A stretch of DNA of 44,588 bases from Actinomycetota bacterium (GTDB lineage Bacteria; Actinomycetota; Actinomycetes; Streptosporangiales; Streptosporangiaceae), in contig PMSU01000037.1 of the NCBI GenBank assembly GCA_003168255.1, forward strand, positions 1 to 44,588, in the 5' to 3' direction. Of this stretch, positions 23,185-31,732 are shown piece after piece. A program made the translations under genes and the position numbers. Each line of letters opens with the position of its first letter. Position 1 is the stretch's first letter. The notes under the pieces were generated by a model. The model did no database searches and was not told the origin of the DNA. It was given only the letters and a program-made list of their open reading frames with translations.

Positions 23185-23769
23185 TCAGGAACCGGTGCCG
23201 GCCCGGTAGCGCAGGCCGTCCATGAGCAGGTCGAGCAGCCGGCGGGCCTGATCGCGCTGGGCCGGCTCGCCGGCGGCGAGTGACACGCCAGACAGGCTCG
23301 CGAGCACGTCGCCCGGTTCGACGTCCGTGCGCAGCGTGCTTGTGGCGGCGCCGGCCTGAAGCAGCGTGGTGATCGCGGTGACCAGCCGGCCGCGGCTTTG
23401 CGCGTAGGGGCTCCCGCCGGACGCGATGACAGCCCGGAGCGCGTCGGCCATGCCCCGCTTGGTGGTCATGTAGTCGATGTAGCGGTCCATCCAGGCGCGC
23501 GTCGCCTCGTCAGCGGGCATGGCCAGCAGGAGATCCGGCACGGCGTGGCACAGCCTCGCCAGCTCGTTGCGGTAGGCCGCTTCGATCAGGGCCTCGCGGG
23601 TGGGGAAGTGCCGGTAGAGCGTGCCGATGCCGACGCCCGCGTCCTTCGCGATCGCGTCGAGCGTCACGTCCGGCCCGTCCTGGGAGAACGCGCGGACGGC
23701 GACGTCGAGCAGCCGGTCGCGGTTGCGCTGCGCGTCCGCGCGCAACCGGCGGCTGCCGGTGTCCGGCAC
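23185..23769 (-). CDS. TetR/AcrR-family transcriptional regulator
   Basis: A 194-residue regulator. The N-terminal helix-turn-helix reads DAQRNRDRLLDVAVRAFSQD, VTLDAIAKDAGVGIGTLYRH and FPTREALIEAAYR. The rest is the helical effector domain with a TetR_C-like YIDYMTTKRGMADALRAV stretch. It is the first gene of a TetR-MFS operon and is divergent from a short-chain dehydrogenase. Two palindromic boxes lie between them, so it probably represses both directions. Confidence 0.93.
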   Translation of the reverse strand: MPDTGSRRLRADAQRNRDRLLDVAVRAFSQDGPDVTLDAIAKDAGVGIGTLYRHFPTREALIEAAYRNELARLCHAVPDLLLAMPADEATRAWMDRYIDYMTTKRGMADALRAVIASGGSPYAQSRGRLVTAITTLLQAGAATSTLRTDVEPGDVLASLSGVSLAAGEPAQRDQARRLLDLLMDGLRYRAGTGS

Positions 23770-23845
23770 GGCTCCTCCTCTCGGGTCCTCGCGTGCCCTG
23801 TATGTCGTGGCGTGCGCGGGTGGCTCCCGGGCCAGCGGATTTGCT

Positions 23846-23893
23846 AAACGGAGGAAGCTCCGCTTATAGTAGCCCAGTAGTGGAGGATCCTCC
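23846..23893. promoter_or_regulatory. Paired inverted operators for the TetR protein
   Basis: AAACGGAGGAAGCTCCGC (23846-23863) and, on the other strand, AAACGGAGGATCCTCCAC (ending at 23880-23897 on the plus strand) share the half-site AAACGGAGGA with a matching CTCC. The core GGAGGATCCTCC (23882-23893) is a perfect palindrome. Both lie between the divergent tetR and dehydrogenase starts. Confidence 0.65.
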
Positions 23894-23952
23894 GTTTCTG
23901 ATCTTACCGGTTCGGGGCCCCGATCGCATCGTCAGGTACAGACGGGAAGAAC

Positions 23953-24900
23953 ATGACTACCAGCACCGCACGCATCAGCACGCCGTTCAGCGCCGCATCC
24001 ACCGCCGCCGAGGTCGTGGCCGGGATCGATCTCGCCGGCCGCCGGGTCATCGTCACCGGCGGGGCGTCTGGCATCGGTATCGAGACCGCCAGGGCGCTGG
24101 CCGGCGCGGGCGCCGAGGTCACCCTGGCGGTCCGCAACCTGGAGGCAGGGGAGCGCACCGCCGAGGACATCATCGCGAGCACCGGCAACAAGCAGGTTCT
24201 CGTCGCGCCGCTCGATCTCGCCGACCAGGCATCGGTCGCTTCGTTCGTCGCCGGATGGGACGGCCCGCTGCACATTCTCGTCAACAACGCCGGCGTGATG
24301 GCGTCGCCCTTGATGCGCACGCCGGAGGGCTGGGAGATGCAGTTCGCCACCAACCACCTCGGCCACTTCGCGCTCGCCACCGGGCTGCACCGGGCGCTCG
24401 CGGCGGCCGGCGGAGCGCGCGTCGTGTCGGTCAGCTCGACCGGGCACCTGAACTCCCCGGTGGTCTTCGACGACATTCATTTCCGGGAGCGCGAGTACGA
24501 CCCGTGGCGCGCGTACGGGCAGTCCAAGACCGCCAACGTGCTGTTCGGGGTGGAGGCCACCAAGCGCTGGGCCGCCGACGGCATCACCGCCAACGCGCTG
24601 ATGCCGGGCGCGATCCGGACCAACCTTCAGCGGTACATCACCGATGAGGAACTCGCCCGGATGCGCGCCCAGCTCGGCGGCACCGACCCGTCGTGGAAGA
24701 CCCCGGAACAGGGCGCTGCCACATCCGTGCTGCTCGCGACCTCGGCACTGCTGGACGGCGTCGGCGGCCGGTACTTCGAGGACTGCAACGAGGCGGAGCC
24801 GCACCAGCCTGGCACCCGTCACGGCGTGGCCGAGTACGCCCTCGACCCCGAGGCGGCAGCGCTGCTCTGGCAGGTCTCCATCGAGACGCTGGCCTCGTAA
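23953..24900 (+). CDS. Short-chain dehydrogenase/reductase
   Basis: A 315-residue NAD(P)-dependent oxidoreductase of the classical/retinol-dehydrogenase-like SDR group. The nucleotide-binding GGASGIGIETARALAGAG (TGxxxGIG) is near residue 36, followed by NNAGVM, the catalytic Ser in VVSVSSTGH and the YGQSK (Tyr-x-x-x-Lys) pair, which is separated from the Ser by an insertion as in this subgroup. The start ATG 23953 is preceded by GGGAAG. The gene is divergent from the TetR-MFS operon across paired operators, so its product may act on the same compound the exporter removes. Confidence 0.92.
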   Translation: MTTSTARISTPFSAASTAAEVVAGIDLAGRRVIVTGGASGIGIETARALAGAGAEVTLAVRNLEAGERTAEDIIASTGNKQVLVAPLDLADQASVASFVAGWDGPLHILVNNAGVMASPLMRTPEGWEMQFATNHLGHFALATGLHRALAAAGGARVVSVSSTGHLNSPVVFDDIHFREREYDPWRAYGQSKTANVLFGVEATKRWAADGITANALMPGAIRTNLQRYITDEELARMRAQLGGTDPSWKTPEQGAATSVLLATSALLDGVGGRYFEDCNEAEPHQPGTRHGVAEYALDPEAAALLWQVSIETLAS

Positions 24901-24901
24901 C

Positions 24902-26023
24902 CTATCGGGCCGGATCCAGGCTCTGGTCGATGTCGGCGATCAGGTCTGCGACCGGCTCGATCCCGGCCGAGAGCCGGATCAGTGCCTCGGGAGCGGTTTC
25001 CCCTGTCCATCGGGCTCGCCGTTCCCAGGTCGACTCGACGCCGCCGAAGCTGGTAGCGGGCAGGATGAGCCGGGACGCGGCGACGACGGCATCGGCGGCG
25101 GCCGCGTCGGCGTCGAGCTCGAACGACAGCAGCGGGCCAAAGCCGCGCGGCATCTGCTGCCGCGCGACCGCGAGGGTGGCCTGCTCGGTGCCGGGGTAGT
25201 GGACGGCGCGCACTCGCGGATGCGCGCCAAGGTGCCAAGCGATCGCCAGCGCGTTCTCGGACTGGCGGGCGATCCGCAGCGGAAGGGTTTTCAGGCCGCG
25301 CAGGGCCAGCCAGCTCTCGAACGGCCCGGCGATGCCGCCGCCGGTGGTCCGCCAGCCGCGAAGCTCGGCCAGCAGGTCCTGGTCGCGGGTGATCACCGCG
25401 CCGAGGATGAGATCGGAGTGACCCGAGCTTGCCTTGGTGAGCGAGGAGAGGGATGCGGTCGCGCCGAGCTGGAGCGGCTGCTGAAGTATCCCGGTGGCGA
25501 CGGTGTTGTCCACGACCATGGGCGCATCCGCGGCGGCGGCGAGCACCCCGAGGCTGGCCAGGTCCGCCACCCGCAGCAGCGGGTTGGTCGGCGTCTCCGC
25601 CCACAGCACCGCCGGCGCTGCGGCCAGTTCCCGCTCGACCGCGCCAAGGTCGGCCAGGTCAACTGGCACCGGCTCGACATTGCGGGGGCGCAGCCGGTCG
25701 GCGAGCACCCGGGTGTTGTAGTAGCCGTCGGCCGGCAGCACGATTCGCTGCCGGCCCTGCGCCAGGGCGAGCATCAGCGCCATCGAGGCCGCCTGCCCCG
25801 AGGCGAACACGACCGCGTCAGCCTCCTCGACGGCTCCGAGCGCCTCCTCCAGCGCCTCCCAGGTGGGGTTGCCGCCGCGTCCGTAGCTACGGCTCGGCTC
25901 CGGATCGTCCAGGGAGACGAAGATGCTCGCTGGCACCAGCGGCGGGACCGCCGGAGCTCCCAGCGCACGTGACGTTCCCGCGTGGATCAGCGCCGATTCC
26001 GCCGATATCGATCGTTCAGGCAT
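24902..26023 (-). CDS. Trans-sulfuration PLP enzyme (cystathionine gamma-synthase/lyase-like)
   Basis: A 373-residue PLP enzyme of the Cys/Met metabolism family. It begins SAESALIHAGTSRALGAPAV; RSYGRGGNPTWEALEEALGA matches the family's YxRxxNPT, and ADAVVFASGQAASMA, LWAETPTNPLLRV and VVDNTVATGI are further family motifs. The PLP lysine lies in SSLTKASSGHSD. RLSAGIEPVADLIADIDQSL is the usual ending. Such enzymes make or cleave cystathionine or eliminate sulfur from cysteine/methionine derivatives; which one cannot be told. It is the last gene of a minus-strand run after the isochorismatase-like gene and the broken regulator, and ends one base from the convergent dehydrogenase. Confidence 0.9.
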   Translation of the reverse strand: MPERSISAESALIHAGTSRALGAPAVPPLVPASIFVSLDDPEPSRSYGRGGNPTWEALEEALGAVEEADAVVFASGQAASMALMLALAQGRQRIVLPADGYYNTRVLADRLRPRNVEPVPVDLADLGAVERELAAAPAVLWAETPTNPLLRVADLASLGVLAAAADAPMVVDNTVATGILQQPLQLGATASLSSLTKASSGHSDLILGAVITRDQDLLAELRGWRTTGGGIAGPFESWLALRGLKTLPLRIARQSENALAIAWHLGAHPRVRAVHYPGTEQATLAVARQQMPRGFGPLLSFELDADAAAADAVVAASRLILPATSFGGVESTWERRARWTGETAPEALIRLSAGIEPVADLIADIDQSLDPAR

Positions 26024-26070
26024 TCAGCCCCGCCTCCCCATGCTTCCCGAGCCCAGTCTCCCGCAGTCGG

Positions 26071-26379
26071 TCAGGCTCGGGCCCGCAGGCGGCGCAGCAT
26101 CCGGGCGTCTTCGAAGCCTGCTGCCCGAGCGGCTGCCTGCACCGTCGATCAGGTCCTGCACCCGGCGAACCGAGTCGCTGAGGTGCGAGCGGTGCCGCAG
26201 CATCGCGCTCGCCTGCGGCTCGTCGCCGTTGCGGCGGGCGTAGACCACCATCTCGCGGGCGATCCGGGCGGCGGCGCCCGGTCCGTGCCTGGTAGCGACC
26301 AGGTGCAGCGCGAGGTTCGCGTGGTGGTCAGATCCAGCAGGTGCAGCTGCGGGACGAGCAGGAAGACGACCCTGGCCAC
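26071..26379 (-). pseudogene. Remnant of a GlxA-type AraC-family regulator
   Basis: Three fragments in order on the minus strand look like pieces of one GlxA regulator (DJ-1/PfpI domain plus AraC helix-turn-helix). The frame from GTG 26379 reads VARVVFLLVPQLHLLDL, the DJ-1-domain start. The next frame gives NLALHLVATRHGPGAAARIA and REMVVYARRNGDEPQASAML, the end of that domain and the linker. A further frame gives RAAGFEDARMLRRLRARA and a stop at 26071, part of the AraC recognition region. Intact relatives are about 310-330 residues, so most of the domain has been lost by at least two deletions. The isochorismatase-like gene next to it is a common partner of such regulators. Confidence 0.75.
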
Positions 26380-26386
26380 GATCTGG

Positions 26387-26992
26387 TCAGCCCCCTACCG
26401 GGACCCCGGTCGCGGTCAGCTCTGCGACAGTGTGGATGGTCGCGAAGCGGCCGGCCAGGGCGTACTCAGTGCGGGTGATGATGTCATCGGTGGACAGGGT
26501 CAGGGGGTCAGCGAGGATCTCGGCCACCGGCCGGCCGGCTGGCGCGTCCCGATGCTCGATCGGCGAGGTCGCGGTCGCGTCTGTGACGAAGGTGACGTCG
26601 AAGCCGAGGTCCGAAGCGACCCTGGCGGTCGTCTCACAGCACTGCTCGGTCCGGATGCCGCAGATGGTCAGATCCCTGATCCCGCGGGTCGTCAGGAGCT
26701 GCTGGAGGTTCGTCGTGGTGAAGGCATTGTGTGACGTCTTAGTGATCACCGGTTCACCCGCCCCGGGGACTAGCCCGTCCATCAGCTGAACGTACCCGCT
26801 GGCCGGGTCGAAGAAGGTGCCGGTGCCGGGCTCGGTATGCAGGACCCAGACGACGAGGTTGTCGTGGGCCCTGGCGGCCGCCGCCAGCCGGTTCACCTGG
26901 CCGGCGATGCCGGGATTGGAGATGGCCGCCCATTGCGGCTGCTGCCGGAAGGACTCCTGGACGTCGATGACTATCAGTGCCGTGGTTGTCAT
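26387..26992 (-). CDS. Isochorismatase-like cysteine hydrolase
   Basis: A 201-residue cytosolic hydrolase. The catalytic triad of the family is present: Asp in ALIVIDVQESF, Lys in VITKTSHNAF and Cys in CGIRTEQCCETTARVASDLG, which also carries the cis-peptide region. Members hydrolyse isochorismate, nicotinamide or other amides; the substrate is not determinable. ATG 26992 follows GTGGAGGC at the right distance and gives the normal start MTTTALIVIDVQ. It sits eight bases upstream of the decayed GlxA-type regulator, in the same direction. Confidence 0.92.
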   Translation of the reverse strand: MTTTALIVIDVQESFRQQPQWAAISNPGIAGQVNRLAAAARAHDNLVVWVLHTEPGTGTFFDPASGYVQLMDGLVPGAGEPVITKTSHNAFTTTNLQQLLTTRGIRDLTICGIRTEQCCETTARVASDLGFDVTFVTDATATSPIEHRDAPAGRPVAEILADPLTLSTDDIITRTEYALAGRFATIHTVAELTATGVPVGG

Positions 26993-27062
26993 GCCTCCAC
27001 CCTGCCGTGGCACCGGGCCCGGCCGTAAGACGCGATCGTGTCCCGATGCGGACGGATCTGGT

Positions 27063-27093
<31 letters not shown>

Positions 27094-27100
27094 CCCGCAG

Positions 27101-27877
27101 TCAGTTATCGGGTGCAGAGAAGTGGGTCACCGGCCGGTCGAGCTGCTGCCCGTCCAGGAAGGTGTCGACCTTCTCGTTGTAGAAGGCGACCAGTCCTGCG
27201 ATGGGCAGCAGCTGCCTGGTCGGGAAGTCGTAGGCCCACGCGAGGTCCTCGTGCACCGCCCCGGCAACCCGAACCGACCAGTAGCCGCTGGTCATGCCCT
27301 TGTAAGGGCACGAGGTGACGGTGCCGGAAGGGACTAGGCGAGTGAAGTCGACATCGGTCCTGTTGAGGTAGTAGCGGGTGGGCAGTCCGGTCTCGAAGAC
27401 CATGACCGGTGACGACGACTCGGCCAGCACGGTCCCGGCCAGCTCGATGCGCACCGTGCGCGTCGACCGCAGCGCGTCCACTCGCGTGTAAGGGCTGCGC
27501 GGGTGGACGAACACCTGCTCGTCTTCCTCGAACCAGGCATCCAGCGCACCCCATTCGAACCGGATGGTGCCGGTCAGCCCGTCGACCGGCGACTGGCTGA
27601 GCACCCGGGCGGCGTGCGCCCGGTGGGTATCGCCGACCTGCAACCCGTGCAGGTCCGCCGTGCCGCGCCGGCTCTGCCGGGTCTGGCCTTCGGGTACAAG
27701 CAGCTCGCTGCGCACGTCGGCGGCGGGAATGTAGTACTGCGGGTAATGAACCCACTCCCATACGTATAGCGCCCGGGTTGTATCGAGCACGGTCTCGCCC
27801 GCCAGGACGGCCCGGACCCGACGCGGGACGGGCTCCACATGGTTGACCTGGGTGATCATCGCTGGGTAGTCGTTCAC
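27101..27877 (-). CDS. DUF427 protein with tandem domains
   Basis: A 258-residue protein with two copies of the DUF427 fold. Copy one (about residues 18-110) has PVPRRVRAVLAGETVLDTTR and VWEWVHYPQYYIPAADV. Copy two (about 128-240) has RTVRIELAGTVLAESSSPVM, VFETGLPTRYYLNRTDV and TSCPYKGMTSGYWSVRVAGA. The CPYKG and YYL/YYIP motifs define the family, whose biochemical role is unknown. The start is GTG 27877 behind GAGGAG. A 9-bp palindrome lies 23 bases upstream of the start. Confidence 0.9.
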   Translation of the reverse strand: MNDYPAMITQVNHVEPVPRRVRAVLAGETVLDTTRALYVWEWVHYPQYYIPAADVRSELLVPEGQTRQSRRGTADLHGLQVGDTHRAHAARVLSQSPVDGLTGTIRFEWGALDAWFEEDEQVFVHPRSPYTRVDALRSTRTVRIELAGTVLAESSSPVMVFETGLPTRYYLNRTDVDFTRLVPSGTVTSCPYKGMTSGYWSVRVAGAVHEDLAWAYDFPTRQLLPIAGLVAFYNEKVDTFLDGQQLDRPVTHFSAPDN

Positions 27878-28306
27878 TGGTCAGCTCCTCAGGGACCAAT
27901 CGGTTCTGCCGACAGAACCGAATGTATTCAAGGAGCAACCGCCGCCGCCCCGCATCGACGCGACCTGACGTGTTCAATTTCAGAAACCGCCGTCCCGGTG
28001 AGCACCAGGTGCCCCCCGCTCCTCCGGTTTCGGGCCAGGGCGGGCCAGGGCCAGGCCAGGGGCCCGCAGGGAGCCGAGCGCGCCGCCCCGGCGGCGCGAT
28101 GGAGTGTCGAGGCGGCCTTCCGCGGGTGAATAGTCACGGCTAAGCCAACGGCTAAGAGTCTCTACCGCGGCGCAAGAAATTCGTAACCTCGCCTTACGGC
28201 ATGGTGACGCCGAAGGGTCAGCTATATCCAGGCGGGCGTGGCCAGCCATTTACTTCAGTGGGGTCCCCGGATCAACGCAGATCACCCCTTAGGCCAAGGA
28301 GAAGGA
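27878..28306. other. Divergent intergenic region, 429 bases
   Basis: This region separates the DUF427 gene and the lactonase-like gene. It contains the palindrome at 27900-27921 and a GC-rich hairpin at 28079-28098 (CGCGCCGCC/GGCGGCGCG, 2-base loop). The AT-richer stretch at 28127-28200 with the direct repeat GGCTAAG is the likely promoter zone of the lactonase-like gene. I see no reading frame worth calling. Confidence 0.55.
27900..27921. promoter_or_regulatory. Palindromic operator upstream of the DUF427 gene
   Basis: TCGGTTCTG (27900-27908) and CAGAACCGA (27913-27921) are perfect complements with a CCGA centre. The position, 23 bases before the GTG start, fits a repressor site near the transcription start. 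No regulator gene is adjacent. Confidence 0.55.
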
Positions 28307-29455
28307 ATGCGCAAGCGCACTTGCCTTGCAGCCGGCGGCAGCCTGCTGGCGGCAACGATCAGCCTGTTCGGCGCGGCGTCCGCCAGCGCCAGCCCGCAGT
28401 CACCGGTGGTCGGTCACACGTACGTCAATGACAACACCGCCACCGCCAATACCATCGCGGCTTTCGACCGGCACGCGGATGGGTCGCTCACTCCTATTCC
28501 CGGTTCGCCCTTCAACATCGGCGGCGCTGGGCTGGGTGTGGGGCTGGGCTCGCAGGGCGCGATCCAGGCGAGCCGGAACGGTAAGTTCCTGCTGGCTGTT
28601 GACGCCGGGAGCAACCAGATCTCGGTCGTTCATCTTGCCGCGAACGGCGTCCCGGAACTCGTAGGTCAGCCGGTCTCCTCCGGCGGGGTCGAGCCGGTGA
28701 GCATCGCGATCTCCCGGTATGGCCTCGTCTACGTCGCGAACGTCGGGGCCGGAGGCAGCAACTACACCGGCTTCCGCTTGCACTCCAACGGCACGCTGGC
28801 TCCGCTTCGTGGCTCGACGATTTCAGTTCCCGAAGGCTCTGGGGTGGGCGACGTGCTCTTCAACGCCACCGGCAACCGCCTCGTCGGCACCCGCGATAAC
28901 ACCGCGCTGATCGACAGTTTCGCGGTGCTGCGCGACGGTCGGCTGCTGGCCGCTCAGGGCTCTCCCTTCCCGGGGCAGGGTCTCGGTCAAATCGGCGCGG
29001 AGTTCCGGCCAACCAGGCCGTGGCAGCTGTTCGTCACCAATGCGCACAATGGCACCGGACTGGGGACGGTATCTGCGTTCCGCGATAACTACCTCGGTCA
29101 GCTCCATCCGATCGGATCATCGCCCTACCCCGACGGGCAGACCGCGCCGTGCTGGGTAGAGATCACCCACGATGGCCGGTATCTCTTCGCCGTCAACACG
29201 GCGTCGGCCAACATCTCCCGCTACTCCATCAACCCGAACGGCTCGCTGATCCTGCTCGGCAGCACGCCGTTCAGCAACGGGGCAGGCTCGTTCGACGCCC
29301 GCCTATCTCCTGATGGCAGCACGCTGTCAGTGACCGGGAACGGCACTCATGTCGTGAGCGTGTTCGCTGTCAACGGCGGAAACCTCACTGAGCTGCCCAG
29401 CTCTCCGACGCCGTTGCCTGCCGGGTCCGCCCCGACCGGGATCGTCGTCCTCTAG
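28307..29455 (+). CDS. Secreted lactonase-like seven-bladed beta-propeller protein
   Basis: A 382-residue exported protein. The signal peptide MRKRTCLAAGGSLLAATISL is followed by a cleavage region at ASASA. The mature part is a series of beta-propeller blades with the phrase pattern of the 6-phosphogluconolactonase/YncE-like superfamily: TANTIAAFDRHADGSLTPIP, SRNGKFLLAVDAGSNQISVV, HDGRYLFAVNTASANISRYS, PNGSLILLGSTPF, and SPDGSTLSVTGNGTHVVSVF. ATG 28307 is preceded by AAGGAGAAGG. Lactonase activity is not certain, because many secreted members are binding or structural proteins. A strong hairpin terminator follows. Confidence 0.9.
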   Translation: MRKRTCLAAGGSLLAATISLFGAASASASPQSPVVGHTYVNDNTATANTIAAFDRHADGSLTPIPGSPFNIGGAGLGVGLGSQGAIQASRNGKFLLAVDAGSNQISVVHLAANGVPELVGQPVSSGGVEPVSIAISRYGLVYVANVGAGGSNYTGFRLHSNGTLAPLRGSTISVPEGSGVGDVLFNATGNRLVGTRDNTALIDSFAVLRDGRLLAAQGSPFPGQGLGQIGAEFRPTRPWQLFVTNAHNGTGLGTVSAFRDNYLGQLHPIGSSPYPDGQTAPCWVEITHDGRYLFAVNTASANISRYSINPNGSLILLGSTPFSNGAGSFDARLSPDGSTLSVTGNGTHVVSVFAVNGGNLTELPSSPTPLPAGSAPTGIVVL

Positions 29456-29476
29456 GGAGGATCTGCCCGCCAGTGC

Positions 29477-29508
29477 GCCCGGGACCGCCGCTACCGGCGG
29501 TCCCGGGC
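29477..29508 (+). terminator. Strong 14-bp hairpin terminator
   Basis: GCCCGGGACCGCCG (29477-29490) pairs perfectly with CGGCGGTCCCGGGC (29495-29508) around the loop CTAC. It is 21 bases after the lactonase-like stop codon and 53 bases before the end of the convergent membrane protein gene, so it probably serves both. Confidence 0.8.
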
Positions 29509-29560
29509 TACCTGCTTACCGGGGGCTGTTCCTGGGAGATGCGGCGATGCTTGTCGGCGG

Positions 29561-31732
29561 CTACGTCACCGAGCTTGATACCGGCTCGCGGGCGGCGGCC
29601 GGCGCGGCCGGCCGCCAATGTGCCCGGCCAGCGAAGAAGGCCAGCCCGTACAACACGGCGACCAGGATCAGCAGCCACTGGTAGCCAAAGATCAGTGAGA
29701 GGTACTCGAGCATCCCGCCCACCATCGCACCCAGCAGGTTGGACCCGAAGGCCACGGTCGAGTCACCGGTGTTGCGGAATCGCTGGGCGAACACCACGTT
29801 GGCGATGAAGATCGGGGCAAAGGCGATCAGCGTGGCCAGCACGAAACGGGGGATAGGCGAAAAGGACAGCAGCTTGTCGGGCGGGACGACCCACCCCACG
29901 ACGAGCGTCGCGAGCAGCACCCCGTACAGCGGCAGCGGTCGTCGGATCACCACGTGCCGGGAGATCTCCACGGCGGCCAGCACCGCGACGAGAACCCCCG
30001 CCGTCACCAGCGCGTTGACGAACCACGTGGTCCCGAACAGGAGCGCGAACTGCACGATGGACTTCGTCTCGAGCAACATGAACGCTGCGCCCATGAAGAA
30101 GAGATCCAGGTACCCCTTCGTCTTGCGCAGTGATCCGGATGTGACGCGCACCGACAGGATCGACGCCAGCAGGATGAGGGCCAGGGTCAGCAGGTAGAAG
30201 CCGGGAATGGAGTTGCCGTCCAGGTACACGAACGGGTGGTCGTCCGATGCTGGCGCCAGCACGTTCGCGGGGCGTTGCCAGGCCTGGCCATGTGCGCAGG
30301 TCAGGGCGGCGGGGTTGTCGCTGCTGGTGAGCATGGACAGCGAGTCACCGTCTACAGCGAGGCACGGGGCATGTCCGAAGGCCACCTGGAGGGTATTGGC
30401 CAGGCGGTTCTTCAGCCACGCCGTCCGGTAGTAGTTGTACATGGCGAAGACACCGTCGCTCGGGTTGAGGTCGGCCTTCGCAGCCTGCACGGCTTGCAGC
30501 GTGAACAGGTAGCTTTCCAGCCTCAGCGACGACTGGCCGGCCACCAGAGTCAGCGAATCGGGCAGCGCGAACAGGATCATGTCGTACTTCGTCTTGGTGT
30601 CCTCCAGGAAGGTCCGGCCGTCGTTGATGTGGACCGAGACCCGGGGGTTCTGATACGGGTGATCCGGATTGAGCTGCACCCCTAGCTTCTCGATTTCCGG
30701 ATCGATCTCCACGGCGTCGACGTGCTTGGCCCCCGCCTTCAGCGCGGTCGCGACGTCGTCACCGGTTCCGGCGCCGATTATCAGGACGTTGTTGAGTGTG
30801 TTGGACGGCGCCTGCTCAAAGGGAATGGAGTAAAACGGCGACCGGAGGGCAGCCGACACGACGGTCTGGTGCGGGACTCCGTTGGCGTCGATGACGTACG
30901 AGTTATTGTGCTTGATCTTGAATACCGAGATGCGGTAGTACGGCGACCACAGGTCGGTGGACGAGAACGTTTCTGCTCCGAGCATGCCCACCAGGCCGAG
31001 CAGCGCCACGCACTGAAGGATGCCTACGCGCTTGCCGTGCAGCGCGAGGAAGATCAGCGCGACGACAATTCCCCACACGATCGGCTTGGCGTCGACGAAC
31101 GCGAGGATCGAGAACACCACGATCCCGGCGAGGCTCCCCAGGATGTCCAGCCGGTAAGCCTCAAGCGGCCGGAACTCGATGAACGTCCGGGCCACGCCCT
31201 CGGCGATCATCGCCATGACGGCGGCGACGACCAGGAAGATGATGGGCAGCGTCACCCAGGTGGGCAGGCCGGTCGTCTTCAGGGAGGTGAAGAACAGCAG
31301 CTCGTTCCCGGCCCTGTTGATCTTGACTGGGAACACCAGCACGTAGAGGACGAGGAGCGCCAGAGCCGCCGGCGCCCAGGGAAAGAGGTTCACTCGCGAC
31401 TTGGCGCGCAGGAATCCGATGCCGATGCCGAGGAAGCTCCCCAGCAGCACGAAGTTCGAGAAGTACGAAAGGTAGATGATGTTCGCCCCGGTCCACCGGA
31501 TCAGGGCGAGCTCGACGAACAGCATCAAGAAGCTCAAGGCGAATAGCCGCAGCGATTTCGCCGGCGGCATTCGCTTGCCCGCCGCGGGCGGCTCCTTGTC
31601 GGTGACACTGCCAGGAGCCGGGAGCGCTTCCCTGCCCAGGAGCACGGCAAGCCTCCGGCGGAGCGGGGACTCCGACAGTCGCGATGATGGGATGACCGGT
31701 TTGCGGTCGCTGTCGTCCGTCATTGCCGGCAC
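29561..31732 (-). CDS. Membrane protein with central spermidine synthase-like domain
   Basis: A 723-residue protein. After a cytosolic 60-residue start come about seven transmembrane helices (SLRLFALSFLMLFVELALIR, FSNFVLLGSFLGIGIGFLRA and on to about residue 250). Next is a class I methyltransferase-type domain with NNVLIIGAGTGDDVATALKA, HVDAVEIDPEIEKLGVQLNP and HINDGRTFLEDTKTKYDMIL, as in spermidine synthases. About six more helices follow to the C-terminus. This split membrane/SpeE-like architecture occurs in actinobacteria. Aminopropyl transfer is not assured, since the canonical polyamine-pocket residues cannot be verified by eye. Start GTG 31732; ATG 31723 is possible. Confidence 0.85.
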   Translation of the reverse strand: MPAMTDDSDRKPVIPSSRLSESPLRRRLAVLLGREALPAPGSVTDKEPPAAGKRMPPAKSLRLFALSFLMLFVELALIRWTGANIIYLSYFSNFVLLGSFLGIGIGFLRAKSRVNLFPWAPAALALLVLYVLVFPVKINRAGNELLFFTSLKTTGLPTWVTLPIIFLVVAAVMAMIAEGVARTFIEFRPLEAYRLDILGSLAGIVVFSILAFVDAKPIVWGIVVALIFLALHGKRVGILQCVALLGLVGMLGAETFSSTDLWSPYYRISVFKIKHNNSYVIDANGVPHQTVVSAALRSPFYSIPFEQAPSNTLNNVLIIGAGTGDDVATALKAGAKHVDAVEIDPEIEKLGVQLNPDHPYQNPRVSVHINDGRTFLEDTKTKYDMILFALPDSLTLVAGQSSLRLESYLFTLQAVQAAKADLNPSDGVFAMYNYYRTAWLKNRLANTLQVAFGHAPCLAVDGDSLSMLTSSDNPAALTCAHGQAWQRPANVLAPASDDHPFVYLDGNSIPGFYLLTLALILLASILSVRVTSGSLRKTKGYLDLFFMGAAFMLLETKSIVQFALLFGTTWFVNALVTAGVLVAVLAAVEISRHVVIRRPLPLYGVLLATLVVGWVVPPDKLLSFSPIPRFVLATLIAFAPIFIANVVFAQRFRNTGDSTVAFGSNLLGAMVGGMLEYLSLIFGYQWLLILVAVLYGLAFFAGRAHWRPAAPAAAREPVSSSVT

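Noticed and set aside
28140..28230. GTCTCTACCGCGG-like stretch reminiscent of a riboswitch junction
   Set aside because: No consistent paired helices around it could be drawn, and the downstream gene is not of a riboswitch-regulated class.
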